Source of the DNA: Bacteroidaceae bacterium
Lineage (GTDB): Bacteria; Bacteroidota; Bacteroidia; Bacteroidales; Bacteroidaceae
DNA: 64,000 nt
Assembly: GCA_017555585.1 (NCBI GenBank)
Contig: JAFZGA010000002.1
Location: 62,001-126,000, forward strand
Reading direction: 5' to 3'
In this document: positions 27,909 through 36,315 of the stretch, in pieces
Numbering within the stretch: the first letter of the stretch is position 1
How the letters are laid out: each line of letters starts with the position of its first letter
Translations under genes and position numbers: made by a program
The notes under the pieces: generated by a model
Databases searched by the model: none
What the model saw: the letters and a program-made list of their open reading frames with translations, nothing else
Told to the model about the DNA's origin: nothing

Positions 27909-28370
27909 TCAATAATCCTTTCTTATTCTGTCCATTTCGCGTTTATCGTCGCGTTCCTTTATCGACTCTCGCTTATCATATTCGTGCTTACCGCGTGCGA
28001 GGGCTATCACAAGTTTTGCCAAACCCTTCTCGTTTATAAACAGGCGCATAGGCACTATTGTAAAACCGGGATTCTTGACTGTTTGCTTGAGTTTTCGTAG
28101 TTCGTTACGCTGAAGCAGCAACTTGCGGTCGCGACGTGCCACATGGTTATTGTACGAACCGTAGAAATACTCTGCCACATGCATGTTCTTTACCCAAAGT
28201 TCATCGGCAATGAATGTACAGTATGTATCGACAAGGCTAGCCTTTGACTGCCTTATCGATTTTATCTCCGTACCGGTGAGTACAATTCCGGCAGTGTATG
28301 TGTCGACAACAATGTAGTCGAACGACGCCCTGCGGTTCTTAATATTGACGTTAGAAACTCTCTTCTCCAT
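27909..28370 (-). CDS. smpB: SsrA-binding protein
   Basis: 153 residues with SmpB hallmarks: [20 protein letters not shown] (residues 12-31), GTEIKSIRQ and the C-terminal basic tail ([20 protein letters not shown]). It binds tmRNA and delivers it to stalled ribosomes. Starts 2 bp before the stop of the upstream NigD-like gene region, so it is probably co-transcribed with it. Confidence 0.95.
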   Translation of the reverse strand: MEKRVSNVNIKNRRASFDYIVVDTYTAGIVLTGTEIKSIRQSKASLVDTYCTFIADELWVKNMHVAEYFYGSYNNHVARRDRKLLLQRNELRKLKQTVKNPGFTIVPMRLFINEKGLAKLVIALARGKHEYDKRESIKERDDKREMDRIRKDY

Positions 28371-28372
28371 GA

Positions 28373-29119
28373 TCAGTTATGTAACGGATTGACATATTCG
28401 CCAGCATAGATGCCACATGCGACATCATACAGTTCGCCTGTCACCTTCTTGTTCTTGCGATATATTCTGAATGTCAGTTTCTCATATTCCCTCAAAGCCG
28501 ACTTTTCCTCGTCGGTAAACATTTCGGTAATGTTCTTTATGTCATACGAGAGAAGTTTTGAATTCACAGTGTCGCTTGGCAAAGTTGTCTTGGCAAGGAT
28601 ATCCAATCTTACAGTATCCTTCTCGACACCGCGCAATGCCATGACAAAATCGGTTGCTGAAGGCTTTGCCGCAAATGAGACATTGATGTTCAGTCGGTTG
28701 TCCCATATCCATGTAGGATAAGTATTGGCAGACAACAACTTATATGAATAAAGCCCCAACGGCAACCCGTAATCGCCGGCATCGACACTGCCACGTGGCA
28801 TAATCGGCAACGTAGCAATCTCCTCTACATTAGAATATATATTCAGTTCACCACCTTTACCGTTGTATGCATCAAAATAATAGTGAAGAATCAAATGGGC
28901 ACGGTCACCCGGCTCAAGACCGAACTTACCGAAATCGCCTACATTGTTTACACGATACAATGTATCCTCAAACTCAGGAGCAAGCTTCAGATCCTCGGTT
29001 ATGGTGTATATATTGCTCGAATATGAGCTTACCACATAGGTAGGCTGAACGGGTTCACAAGATGTAAACAACAGCACAGCTGCCACAATTGCAGAAAATA
29101 TTCCTTTAAGTTTGTTCAT
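28373..29119 (-). CDS. NigD-like lipoprotein
   Basis: 248 residues with a lipobox LFTSC (Cys21). The body resembles NigD-like proteins of Bacteroidales (N-terminal OB-like domain with [14 protein letters not shown]-terminal beta-sandwich). NigD was first named in the nigerythrin/bacteriocin-type nig region, but most homologues are of unknown role. It is divergent from the NifU-like gene and directly followed by smpB. Confidence 0.8.
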   Translation of the reverse strand: MNKLKGIFSAIVAAVLLFTSCEPVQPTYVVSSYSSNIYTITEDLKLAPEFEDTLYRVNNVGDFGKFGLEPGDRAHLILHYYFDAYNGKGGELNIYSNVEEIATLPIMPRGSVDAGDYGLPLGLYSYKLLSANTYPTWIWDNRLNINVSFAAKPSATDFVMALRGVEKDTVRLDILAKTTLPSDTVNSKLLSYDIKNITEMFTDEEKSALREYEKLTFRIYRKNKKVTGELYDVACGIYAGEYVNPLHN

Positions 29120-29269
29120 AGTATATACATATTTTAGAAACTAAATGCGAAGATACAAACAAAAAGGCAAACAACGTACCTGAAACACCAAATATATACA
29201 ACTATTATATATTTTTTAGCACATATAGGGTAAGTATGCGACTTTTTATAAACATTTTTTATTGCTACT

Positions 29270-29300
29270 TTTGTTCTACACATAATTTTCATTATCTTCG
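29270..29300 (+). promoter_or_regulatory. Promoter of the NifU-like/GGGtGRT operon
   Basis: TTTG (29270-29273), 19 bp, TATCTTCG (29293-29300), 46 bp before the start codon. Same architecture as the promoters at 6003 and 19898. Confidence 0.65.
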
Positions 29301-29345
29301 CAGAGCGAAATAGTCTATGTTTCACATTTTAAACATATAAAAATT

Positions 29346-30047
29346 ATGGTTTATTCACACGAAGTAGAAAACATGTGTGTAGTAAAGAAAGGTCCTAACC
29401 ACGGTCCTGCTCCAATACCCGAAGAGGGCAAATGGATCAAGGCTAAAGAGGTTGCCGACATTTCAGGTTTCACACACGGTATTGGTTGGTGCGCTCCTCA
29501 GCAGGGTGCATGTAAGCTTTCATTGAACATCAAGAACGGTATCATCCAGGAAGCTCTTGTTGAGACAATCGGTTGCTCAGGTATGACACACTCTGCAGCT
29601 ATGGCTTCAGAGATTCTCCCAGGCAAGACTATTCTTGAAGCTTTGAATACTGACCTTGTTTGCGACGCTATCAACACAGCTATGCGCGAGTTGTTCTTGC
29701 AGATCGTTTACGGTCGTAGCCAGTCAGCTTTCTCAGAGGGCGGTTTGATCATCGGTGCAGGTCTTGAGGACCTCGGTAAAGGTCTCCGCAGCCAGACAGG
29801 TACTCTCTATGGTACTTTGGCAAAGGGTTCACGTTACTTGGAGATGGCAGAGGGTTACATCACTCGCCTTGCACTCGACAAGGACGACGAGATCTGCGGT
29901 TACGAGTTCATCAACCTCGGCCAGCTCATGGACGAGATCAAGAAAGGCACAGACGCTAACGAGGCTGTCAAGAAGTTGACTAAGTCTTACGGTCGCTTCT
30001 CAGAGGAGGCAGGTGCTGTTAAGTATATTGACCCACGTAAAGAATAA
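29346..30047 (+). CDS. NifU/IscU-like iron-sulfur scaffold protein, partner of GGGtGRT
   Basis: 233 residues. The N-terminal half resembles the IscU/NifU scaffold fold with cysteines in GWCAPQQGAC, ETIGCSGM and TDLVCDAIN, positions that could hold an Fe-S cluster; the second half (from about residue 130) is specific to this family. It is always seen paired with the GGGtGRT gene in gut Bacteroidales and Clostridia as far as I recall. The partner gene starts 13 bp downstream. The precise target of any cluster is unknown. Confidence 0.85.
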   Translation: MVYSHEVENMCVVKKGPNHGPAPIPEEGKWIKAKEVADISGFTHGIGWCAPQQGACKLSLNIKNGIIQEALVETIGCSGMTHSAAMASEILPGKTILEALNTDLVCDAINTAMRELFLQIVYGRSQSAFSEGGLIIGAGLEDLGKGLRSQTGTLYGTLAKGSRYLEMAEGYITRLALDKDDEICGYEFINLGQLMDEIKKGTDANEAVKKLTKSYGRFSEEAGAVKYIDPRKE

Positions 30048-30060
30048 GGAGGAAAAAGCT

Positions 30061-31071
30061 ATGATAAGACCCGTAAAATTTGAAAGTCAGGATCGTCGTA
30101 TCAAGCAGATCCTCGCTGTACTTAACGAGAACGGTATCGCTTCTATCGAAGAGGCAAACGAAATTTGTGAGCAGTACGGTATCGACCCTTACAAGATCTG
30201 TGAGGAGACACAGCCTATCTGTTTCGAGAATGCAAAGTGGGCTTACGTTGTAGGTGCTGCTATCGCATTGAAGAAGGGTTGCTCAAACGCTGCTGACGCA
30301 GCAGAGGCAATCGGTCTTGGTTTGCAGGCATTCTGTATCCCAGGTTCAGTAGCTGACGACCGTAAGGTAGGTATCGGCCACGGTAACCTCGCAGCACGTC
30401 TTCTCCGCGAGGAGACAAAGTGCTTCGCATTCTTGGCAGGTCACGAGTCATTCGCAGCAGCTGAAGGTGCTATCAAGATTGCAGCTAAGGCTGACAAGGT
30501 ACGTAAGGAGCCACTCCGTTGTATCTTGAACGGTCTTGGTAAGGACGCTGCACAGATCATCTCACGTATCAACGGTTTCACATACGTACAGACAGAATTC
30601 GACTACTTCACAGGTGAGTTGAAGGTTGTACGCGAAATCGCTTATAGCGATGGTCCTCGTGCAAAGGTACGTTGCTACGGTGCTGACGATGTTCGCGAAG
30701 GTGTAGCAATCATGTGGAAGGAAGGCGTTGACGTATCAATCACAGGTAACTCAACTAACCCTACACGCTTCCAGCACCCAGTTGCAGGTACATACAAGAA
30801 AGAGCGCGTTCTCGCAGGCCAGAACTACTTCTCAGTAGCTTCAGGTGGTGGTACAGGCCGTACACTTCACCCAGACAACATGGCTGCAGGTCCAGCATCT
30901 TACGGTATGACAGATACTATGGGCCGTATGCACTCAGACGCTCAGTTTGCAGGTTCTTCTTCAGTTCCAGCACACGTTGAGATGATGGGCTTCCTCGGTA
31001 TCGGTAACAACCCAATGGTTGGTGCTACTGTTGCTATCGCAGTGGATATCGCTGGTGCATTGAGCAAGTAA
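30061..31071 (+). CDS. GGGtGRT protein; its 3' end is the attachment site of the island
   Basis: 336 residues of the GGGtGRT family, named for the motif seen here as SGGGTGRTLHP. Function unknown. The start at MIRPVKFE is chosen because AAGGAGG lies 7 bp upstream, one of very few strong Shine-Dalgarno sites in the window; an upstream in-frame start would overlap the NifU-like gene. The last 54 codons (from Met at 30907) recur three times downstream, so the present 3' end was probably supplied by element A. The reading frame is intact. Confidence 0.92.
   Translation: MIRPVKFESQDRRIKQILAVLNENGIASIEEANEICEQYGIDPYKICEETQPICFENAKWAYVVGAAIALKKGCSNAADAAEAIGLGLQAFCIPGSVADDRKVGIGHGNLAARLLREETKCFAFLAGHESFAAAEGAIKIAAKADKVRKEPLRCILNGLGKDAAQIISRINGFTYVQTEFDYFTGELKVVREIAYSDGPRAKVRCYGADDVREGVAIMWKEGVDVSITGNSTNPTRFQHPVAGTYKKERVLAGQNYFSVASGGGTGRTLHPDNMAAGPASYGMTDTMGRMHSDAQFAGSSSVPAHVEMMGFLGIGNNPMVGATVAIAVDIAGALSK
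30907..31071 (+). repeat. Attachment-site repeat, copy 1 (functional GGGtGRT gene tail)
   Basis: 165 bp coding for the last 54 residues plus stop. Homology to the other copies starts exactly at the ATGAC here (30907); the sequence to the left is unrelated between copies. It ends GCATTGAGCAAGTAATAT, shared with copy 4, unlike copies 2 and 3. Confidence 0.9.
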
Positions 31072-31627
31072 TATTCTTGATTTAGAATAGATTAGAGAGT
31101 TATCCTTTTTAGGGTGACTCTCTTTTTTGTTGCCCTATTCAATGACACCAAACCATAAACTTCAACACCACTACCCTAATGAAAGTTGTAATTTAAGGCT
31201 CAATTTTTCTTGTGACGGTATTAGCAGATTATACCATTATTTAACTCTAAAAATGCCACAAAAACAGATATTTTGTGACGGTTTTGTGACGGACTCAGAC
31301 ACCGTCACAAATGTGTAATGCACTCCTTTTTATATCTAATGAACGACCTCCTTTCTCTTTTGGTTAGCTTTGGCAAAAATAACCATTCATGCATTATCAA
31401 GCAATTTAATTAAATCCAACTTGATAACAATACTATATCTTTTTTAAGCATTTCAACTTACTGTATATTGTGGTATTTTGCAGGTTTTAAAACACCTAAA
31501 AAACAAAAATAAGAAATCTATTAACATAGAATATCCAACCATTATAATTCTTCATTTGGCAATGCATTAATCGCATAGTATAATATCAGCAGATGATATT
31601 ATTGTATAAATCTTTAAAACATGCTTT
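31072..31627. other. Left end of element A with arm-site-like repeats
   Basis: No gene. After the terminator comes a block (31130-31260) that recurs after copies 2 and 4. TTGTGACGG occurs three times in direct order (31210-31218, 31273-31281, 31284-31292) and once inverted (31301-31310). Such clusters are expected for arm-type binding sites of tyrosine integrases. The remainder to 31627 is A/T-rich. Confidence 0.65.
31093..31129 (+). terminator. Terminator after GGGtGRT gene (copy 1 type)
   Basis: Stem agagagt / actctct with inner tcc/ggg pairing and a T-run. Copies 2-4 of the gene tail each have a terminator at the same place. Confidence 0.7.
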
Positions 31628-31819
31628 ATGGAGAAATTAACGAAAAGAAAAAATGCAAGGTCAAAGGGTTACACACAACTTAAACCTAAAAGACGTAACG
31701 AGAAGCAAGAAGTTGCTTACATTCTCACTGATATAAAAGAAACTGTTGTTACTGAAAACTTCTACCAACCAATTCCTGTAAGTATTCTAAAGTATTATAT
31801 GCCTAAAGGGATGCTCTGA
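31628..31819 (+). CDS. Small basic hypothetical protein
   Basis: 63 residues, Lys/Arg-rich in the first half (MEKLTKRKNARSKGYTQLK). Not recognised. It is the only plus-strand gene in element A and is followed at once by a convincing terminator, which supports it as a real gene. Confidence 0.45.
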   Translation: MEKLTKRKNARSKGYTQLKPKRRNEKQEVAYILTDIKETVVTENFYQPIPVSILKYYMPKGML

Positions 31820-31860
31820 AAAAAGCCAACTTACCGTTATATGGGTAGGTTGGCTTTTTG
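31819..31860. terminator. Bidirectional terminator
   Basis: Stem aaaaagccaacttacc / ggtaggttggcttttt with one mismatch, between the small plus-strand gene and the convergent YiiX-like gene. Confidence 0.8.
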
Positions 31861-31863
31861 TGA

Positions 31864-32478
31864 TTATTTCACGTCTTCTAAGAAATCTGAATTGAATATA
31901 TCTACAGGAGCAACCGCATATTGTGCTTTGGTGATTCCTCGCTTCTTCATTGCCATTTCAATCTTTGGCAGTTTGTCTGTCCAAAGAATTAGATAGTCGC
32001 TCACTTTCTTGGGCTTGCACAACTCAATGCCTAATTGATTTTTATAGATGTCGTATATCAATTCTGAACAATAGTACTTGTCATTATCAAACCTAAAAGC
32101 CAAATCATAAGGTTTTCCAAGGTAACTTTTATATTTAATTTTGATGTTCTCTTTATTGGAACGCTTCAACCAATATTTGCTATCTACCCCACGAGCAATG
32201 AACTTATCCAATGGAGTAAGTACCAATGTTTTCAATGTTTCAAGAACATAAGGTTTCCCGTTCTTCATTACAATAATTCCGCAATGAGTAATTTTAGAAC
32301 GAGTAGCAATTTGAAGCAATGGAGATTGTTCTGATTGTGATGTTTGAAAAATCACATCCCCCTCTCTTATGTCCTTTATCGATTCTGTTTGGGCTGTAAA
32401 CGTTTCTGTTAGCATTGAACTAAACGGTAACGCAAGTATCAGTAAAATTATTCCTAATATTATAAGTATCTTTTTCAT
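31864..32478 (-). CDS. YiiX/YebB-like cysteine hydrolase (NlpC/P60 superfamily)
   Basis: 204 residues. N-terminal signal or anchor helix (residues 3-20), then a permuted papain-like domain with IREGDVIFQTS, the His in THCGIIV and the catalytic Cys in YYCSELIYDIY. YiiX-type enzymes cleave amide bonds in peptidoglycan peptides or lipids at the envelope. It is the last gene of a minus-strand series in element A, after a membrane protein and a TPR lipoprotein. Confidence 0.82.
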   Translation of the reverse strand: MKKILIILGIILLILALPFSSMLTETFTAQTESIKDIREGDVIFQTSQSEQSPLLQIATRSKITHCGIIVMKNGKPYVLETLKTLVLTPLDKFIARGVDSKYWLKRSNKENIKIKYKSYLGKPYDLAFRFDNDKYYCSELIYDIYKNQLGIELCKPKKVSDYLILWTDKLPKIEMAMKKRGITKAQYAVAPVDIFNSDFLEDVK

Positions 32479-32526
32479 AATTTTGTGTTATGCAAATAAT
32501 CAATAAAATTCAAGTAAAAACTTTTG

Positions 32527-33021
32527 CTATGCGTGTTTTTTGATAGTTCGTTTTATCAACCAATTAGTAAACAGAGCCAACAGATAAAGTACCACAAAAA
32601 TAATAAGATTTACAATATAGTACTCAGTCCAGCCTTTTTTATAATATGGCATATTTGTTGGAATGTCAAGATGTGTGCTTAAAGCATTAAGGTCATCAAA
32701 GCAAATTGCAAATGCTGTATCGCAATCCATATTGCCATATCTGTTGAACAAGAAAATGCCCAATAGCACAAACGGTACATTGTACAAAACAGTCAATATA
32801 AGCACCGCTTGCCTACGTGTTGTAATCCCTTGCCTCATTTTCTTTACCGCTACATAAATAACCGATAATGCAGATAGCATTAGCACTGCATATTGTAGGT
32901 ATAGATTGATGTAAACACAAGCTTCGTTGTATGTCCATCCAAACAGTTTGCCAAGCAGTGACATTATCTCACAACAGGCGAAAAAGATTAACGATACTAT
33001 GTAGAAAAGAATGTTTGTCAT
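32527..33021 (-). CDS. Four-helix membrane protein, unknown
   Basis: 164 residues with four predicted membrane helices (about 3-20, 35-58, 68-90, 130-152) and a short basic C-terminus. A loop with two cysteines (DCDTAFAICFDD) lies between helices three and four. No family recognised. Lies between the TPR lipoprotein and YiiX genes on the same strand. Confidence 0.65.
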   Translation of the reverse strand: MTNILFYIVSLIFFACCEIMSLLGKLFGWTYNEACVYINLYLQYAVLMLSALSVIYVAVKKMRQGITTRRQAVLILTVLYNVPFVLLGIFLFNRYGNMDCDTAFAICFDDLNALSTHLDIPTNMPYYKKGWTEYYIVNLIIFVVLYLLALFTNWLIKRTIKKHA

Positions 33022-33044
33022 TTATCTAAATAATCAATAGGATT

Positions 33045-33668
33045 CTAATATTCATTCTCTGTTGCATAGTAAAGTATAAGGTAATTCTCCAATTCTATAT
33101 TTGTTGAGTCTAATTGTAATGCTCTATTTGCATAATATCCCATTTCTTTATAAAAATTGTTTTCGTGGAACAAACGCACCGCACTCAAATAATTGTTTAC
33201 AGCCAAATCTTTTTTGCCTTGTTCCTCGAAAATCTCGGCAAGCCAAATATAGGGACGTGCATAACAAGGATTGCACTTGATAGCTTCGTTGTACGCATTG
33301 ATGGCTTCTACAGTATCTCCTTTAAATAAGAATAAACTTCCCATTTCTTGGTACAGTAATTGTGGCTTTTCTGATGATTGAATGCTATTTTTTAGCAATT
33401 GAATAGCTTTGTCATATTCCCTTTTGAAACCGTATGCTGTTGCATAGGAAAGTGCCATATTGTTCATTTTTACTTCCAAAGATTTCAATGAATCCAATGC
33501 AGAAAGCATCGCATCTCCCTCTTGCCTTTCTTGATGAAAAAGCAATGTGTCAATCATTTCTTGAATGAGAGTATCTTTATCTACGATGATTTTTTCTTTG
33601 TTACACGAAGCAAAAAGCGTACAGGCAAGTAGTGCGATTGTTAGTGATTTAAGTGTGTTTGTTCTCAT
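33045..33668 (-). CDS. Tetratricopeptide-repeat lipoprotein
   Basis: 207 residues with lipobox LFASC (Cys22) and about three TPR-like helix pairs (YDKAIQLLKNSIQSSEKPQLL, GDTVEAINAYNEAIKCNPCYARPYIWLAEIF, KDLAVNNYLSAVRLF). Probably an envelope-facing scaffolding protein. Forms a short minus-strand series with the membrane protein and the YiiX-like hydrolase (gaps of 23 and 48 bp). Confidence 0.75.
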   Translation of the reverse strand: MRTNTLKSLTIALLACTLFASCNKEKIIVDKDTLIQEMIDTLLFHQERQEGDAMLSALDSLKSLEVKMNNMALSYATAYGFKREYDKAIQLLKNSIQSSEKPQLLYQEMGSLFLFKGDTVEAINAYNEAIKCNPCYARPYIWLAEIFEEQGKKDLAVNNYLSAVRLFHENNFYKEMGYYANRALQLDSTNIELENYLILYYATENEY

Positions 33669-33894
33669 ATTTGTTTATTTTAAGCAATCTAGTGGTGTTG
33701 AATAGAATATATTAAAAAAAACCGTGGTATAAGAAATCCTACCAAGATAATTGATAGGATTCCTATAATGGTTCTTTTAATACATTTTTTCATATAATCA
33801 CTCTCCTCCACAATAGCCAATATGTTGATAAATGTTTTTCATTTAACAAAACCATAAGTTCAAATAAGTTAAATAGAGGGTTGCCACTCTTATT

Positions 33895-34260
33895 TTACTC
33901 AAGAAAATTTCTACCAATACGCAATGCTTCGTTTAGTGATATATTAGGTAATTTACATGCTTTACATACAAGCGTCCAATAGAAGGTTTCATTAGGAGAA
34001 ATATCTCCATCTACCCCCATCATAAAAACTAAGAGAGAAGCAAACAGTTCTTTTTTCTCAAAGTTCATTGATGATATAATTGGAGTTGCTTTATCGACAT
34101 CATATTCGGAAGATAAGTTCATTTCTTCTTCAGTAATACCAATTTTTGCCCCAATTATTGCTCCTAATTGAATTTCTGAATTTTCAACAACTCCGTCTGC
34201 CAATGCCATGTGTGAAAAATAATAATACATTGCAGCTTTTTCTTCTTTTGTGAAATACAT
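33895..34260 (-). CDS. TerB-like domain protein
   Basis: 121 residues, acidic and helical, with two acidic loops typical of TerB folds (MALADGVVENSEIQLG and FMMGVDGDISPNETF). TerB domains bind metals and occur in tellurite-resistance and phage-defence associated proteins. No other ter genes are near. Confidence 0.6.
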   Translation of the reverse strand: MYFTKEEKAAMYYYFSHMALADGVVENSEIQLGAIIGAKIGITEEEMNLSSEYDVDKATPIISSMNFEKKELFASLLVFMMGVDGDISPNETFYWTLVCKACKLPNISLNEALRIGRNFLE

Positions 34261-34343
34261 AATAATAAATTTTATTTCTTTGAAATGCTCAAAAAATGTT
34301 AGTAATTATTTTTAATTGAAAAGATAAATTCAAGATACAATAC

Positions 34344-34640
34344 TTATACTTTTAACATTAATACCTTAAAAACTTCATTATATATCTCCATATCTTTAAT
34401 TACGGGATTTTCTATTCCAACATACGTTAAACTTCCGTCGCGGTCATAAACAATACCGTTTGGGGCATGCCTACATACTCCCACAAGTAAACCAAATTTA
34501 TAAAAGTTTATTTTTTCAGCATCAATAACAACTTTTCCTATAGGGCATTGTTGTTTATAACCGTAAATTAATTCTTGTAACCAGACACAAGTACGTTGGT
34601 CTGAATATTGTACTCCTTCTGTTTTCTTTATCGTAATCAT
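34344..34640 (-). CDS. Hypothetical protein
   Basis: 98 residues, soluble, not recognised. It precedes a gap of 83 bp to the TerB-like gene on the same strand and follows the next upstream unknown gene by 4 bp, which suggests the two are co-transcribed. Confidence 0.5.
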   Translation of the reverse strand: MITIKKTEGVQYSDQRTCVWLQELIYGYKQQCPIGKVVIDAEKINFYKFGLLVGVCRHAPNGIVYDRDGSLTYVGIENPVIKDMEIYNEVFKVLMLKV

Positions 34641-34644
34641 AATA

Positions 34645-35040
34645 TTAAGAGAATTTAGGGTAAATCATATTAAATATTTCAATATTGTCTGGAACAGTGG
34701 GAGCAAAGATACCTTGATAGTCCAATTCCTTACCCCAGAAAGAACATTTGTAAGCTGAATCGTAGTAATAAATAAGATTACCATATTCTATATAGAAATT
34801 AGGTCCGAAATTGGGTATATAAGAATAGATACATCCTGAATATCCTTGTAACATAGGATTATAACATTTCCCAAATTCGATTTTATTCTTAAATATCTTG
34901 ATGCTTGGATTCTCGTTCTGAGCTAATATAATCCCATTTTCAATAGAACCAGAAAGGCACATTGCAGCAACCCTCGTAATAGACTTTACGGAAGAATCCA
35001 ATTGGATATTTATAGAATTAAGATAAAATCCGCCATTCAT
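34645..35040 (-). CDS. Hypothetical protein, possibly 5'-truncated
   Basis: 131 residues from the ATG at 35040; an in-frame TTG at 35064 is an alternative start, and the frame stays open to about 35100 without an ATG. Rich in Tyr, Asn and Gly with several cysteines (NIQLDSSVKSITRVAAMC), no recognised family. The unusual upstream inverted repeats directly abut its start. Confidence 0.45.
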   Translation of the reverse strand: MNGGFYLNSINIQLDSSVKSITRVAAMCLSGSIENGIILAQNENPSIKIFKNKIEFGKCYNPMLQGYSGCIYSYIPNFGPNFYIEYGNLIYYYDSAYKCSFWGKELDYQGIFAPTVPDNIEIFNMIYPKFS

Positions 35041-35064
35041 AGTATTCAATGTTATGCTCCCCAA

Positions 35065-35499
35065 TTCCCAGATGAAAGCGGATAAAAAAATAAGGTGTGG
35101 GAACTATATTTGCTTTATCCTTAGATTAGGTCTTCGCATTACCTTTAGCATAGATAAAACAATAGCAACCCACACCAAAGGTTATGTCAAAAGCCAATAA
35201 TGGCTGTACATACCAATGATGTGGTGCTACCGCTATCATCTTCATGCTAAAATTAAAGTTGCGAAGTTTAATCTAAGAAGATAATCTCAATAACACCTTT
35301 TTATAAAAAAGTCTTTCATACCGCCACTGCGGTACTGAATTATTGCAAATATAGATAAAAAATGGATAACCCAATCTAAATACAGTAATTTCTGTTTTTA
35401 ATCCTAATTCATGTCAATATCTATTACCGATAGATTACAACATTCGTTAGCATAAAAAAAACAAAGTGGCTAATCACTGAGAAAAGCCACTTTATAAAA
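35065..35499. other. Structured region with nested inverted repeats next to a small tyrosine recombinase
   Basis: No gene. ggtgtggg (35094-35101) pairs with cccacacc (35169-35176), extended by imperfect pairing. The next bases (35120-35137, cttagatta...cttcgc) pair with 35261-35277 (gcgaag...taatctaag). On the minus strand the first hairpin is followed by a T-run. It may be a terminator/small RNA or recombination sites; see findings. Confidence 0.5.
35463..35493 (-). terminator. Terminator of the small tyrosine recombinase gene
   Basis: Stem aaagtggct / agccacttt, followed on the minus strand by gtttttttt, 7 bp after the stop codon. Confidence 0.75.
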
Positions 35500-36087
35500 T
35501 CAGAAACTAAGACTATCATAAGTTTCTAAAATTTCTTCTTGCCTTAACCCTAAATATCGTTTAGTTATAGCAACAGAACTATGATTAAATAATTCCATGA
35601 GTTTAACTAATGCAAGTTCAGAATTTTCATTATTCATATTATAAACCTGTCGCCCAAATGTTTTTCTAAGTGAGTGGCAAGAAAAGTTATTTATCTTAAG
35701 CCGATACCTTTTCTTTATTTCCTTAAAAATAACGTTAATTCTTTGAATAGAAAAAACCGTTCCTTTTTGACTTACCAATATAGGTGCTTTATCCCCTATC
35801 GGCTTTATATGTTTATAACATTCTTCAATATGCTTCTGTAATTGCTGATTCAAACGAATGATTCTTTTTTTACCTGTTTTTTTCTCAAATATTGTAAATT
35901 CATTAGTCTTTAATATCTGATTCCAACGTAAAGCAAGAATATCAGATATTCGTAATCCTGTGAAACAGCCAAGTGCAACAAGAAGCGACATTTTATAATT
36001 TTCATCTTTTGCCAATTTCCTTATAAGGCTCATAGCAATTTCCCATTCTAAAAAATCGGCTGTTGTTGTAGAATATTTCAGTCCCAT
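35500..36087 (-). CDS. Small tyrosine-type recombinase (catalytic domain only)
   Basis: 195 residues, essentially only the catalytic domain. All active-site residues are present: Arg46 (TGLR), Lys70 (EKKTGKK), His138 and Arg141 (HSLRKTFG), His169 (LFNHSS), Tyr178 (KRYLGL). The length and lack of an arm-binding domain resemble FimB/FimE-type invertases rather than element integrases. It could act on the inverted repeats just downstream at 35094-35277, or be a resolution enzyme of element A. Confidence 0.85.
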   Translation of the reverse strand: MGLKYSTTTADFLEWEIAMSLIRKLAKDENYKMSLLVALGCFTGLRISDILALRWNQILKTNEFTIFEKKTGKKRIIRLNQQLQKHIEECYKHIKPIGDKAPILVSQKGTVFSIQRINVIFKEIKKRYRLKINNFSCHSLRKTFGRQVYNMNNENSELALVKLMELFNHSSVAITKRYLGLRQEEILETYDSLSF

Positions 36088-36116
36088 AATATTCAGTTTT
36101 GAAGATTAAAAAATAA

Positions 36117-36178
36117 AAGTGAATGTTCTTAAAAGCATCATCTTATTAAAGCATTGATACTCAACAGAACATTCACTT
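36117..36178 (-). terminator. Terminator of the DUF3871 unit
   Basis: 13-bp perfect inverted repeat (aagtgaatgttct / agaacattcactt) with a T-rich run on the minus-strand 3' side. Confidence 0.65.
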
Positions 36179-36184
36179 TGTTAA

Positions 36185-36313
36185 TTAGCGAATATTTGTA
36201 AAAACAATATACGCGATAAGCAACACCAAGAAAAAAGGCGGAAATGCGAAACACAAAACTACAACCGCTAAAATAATGATAACGGCTTTAATAATTAATA
36301 CAGTATCTTTCAT
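36185..36313 (-). CDS. 42-residue hydrophobic membrane miniprotein
   Basis: Opens MKDTVLIIKAVIIILAVVV and is almost entirely hydrophobic (VLCFAFPPFFLVLLIAY), ending TNIR. One long or two short membrane helices with a PP turn. It starts 2 bp after the DUF3871 stop codon and is followed by a terminator, so it is placed like a real translated gene. No family recognised. Confidence 0.5.
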   Translation of the reverse strand: MKDTVLIIKAVIIILAVVVLCFAFPPFFLVLLIAYIVFTNIR

Positions 36314-36315
36314 AA

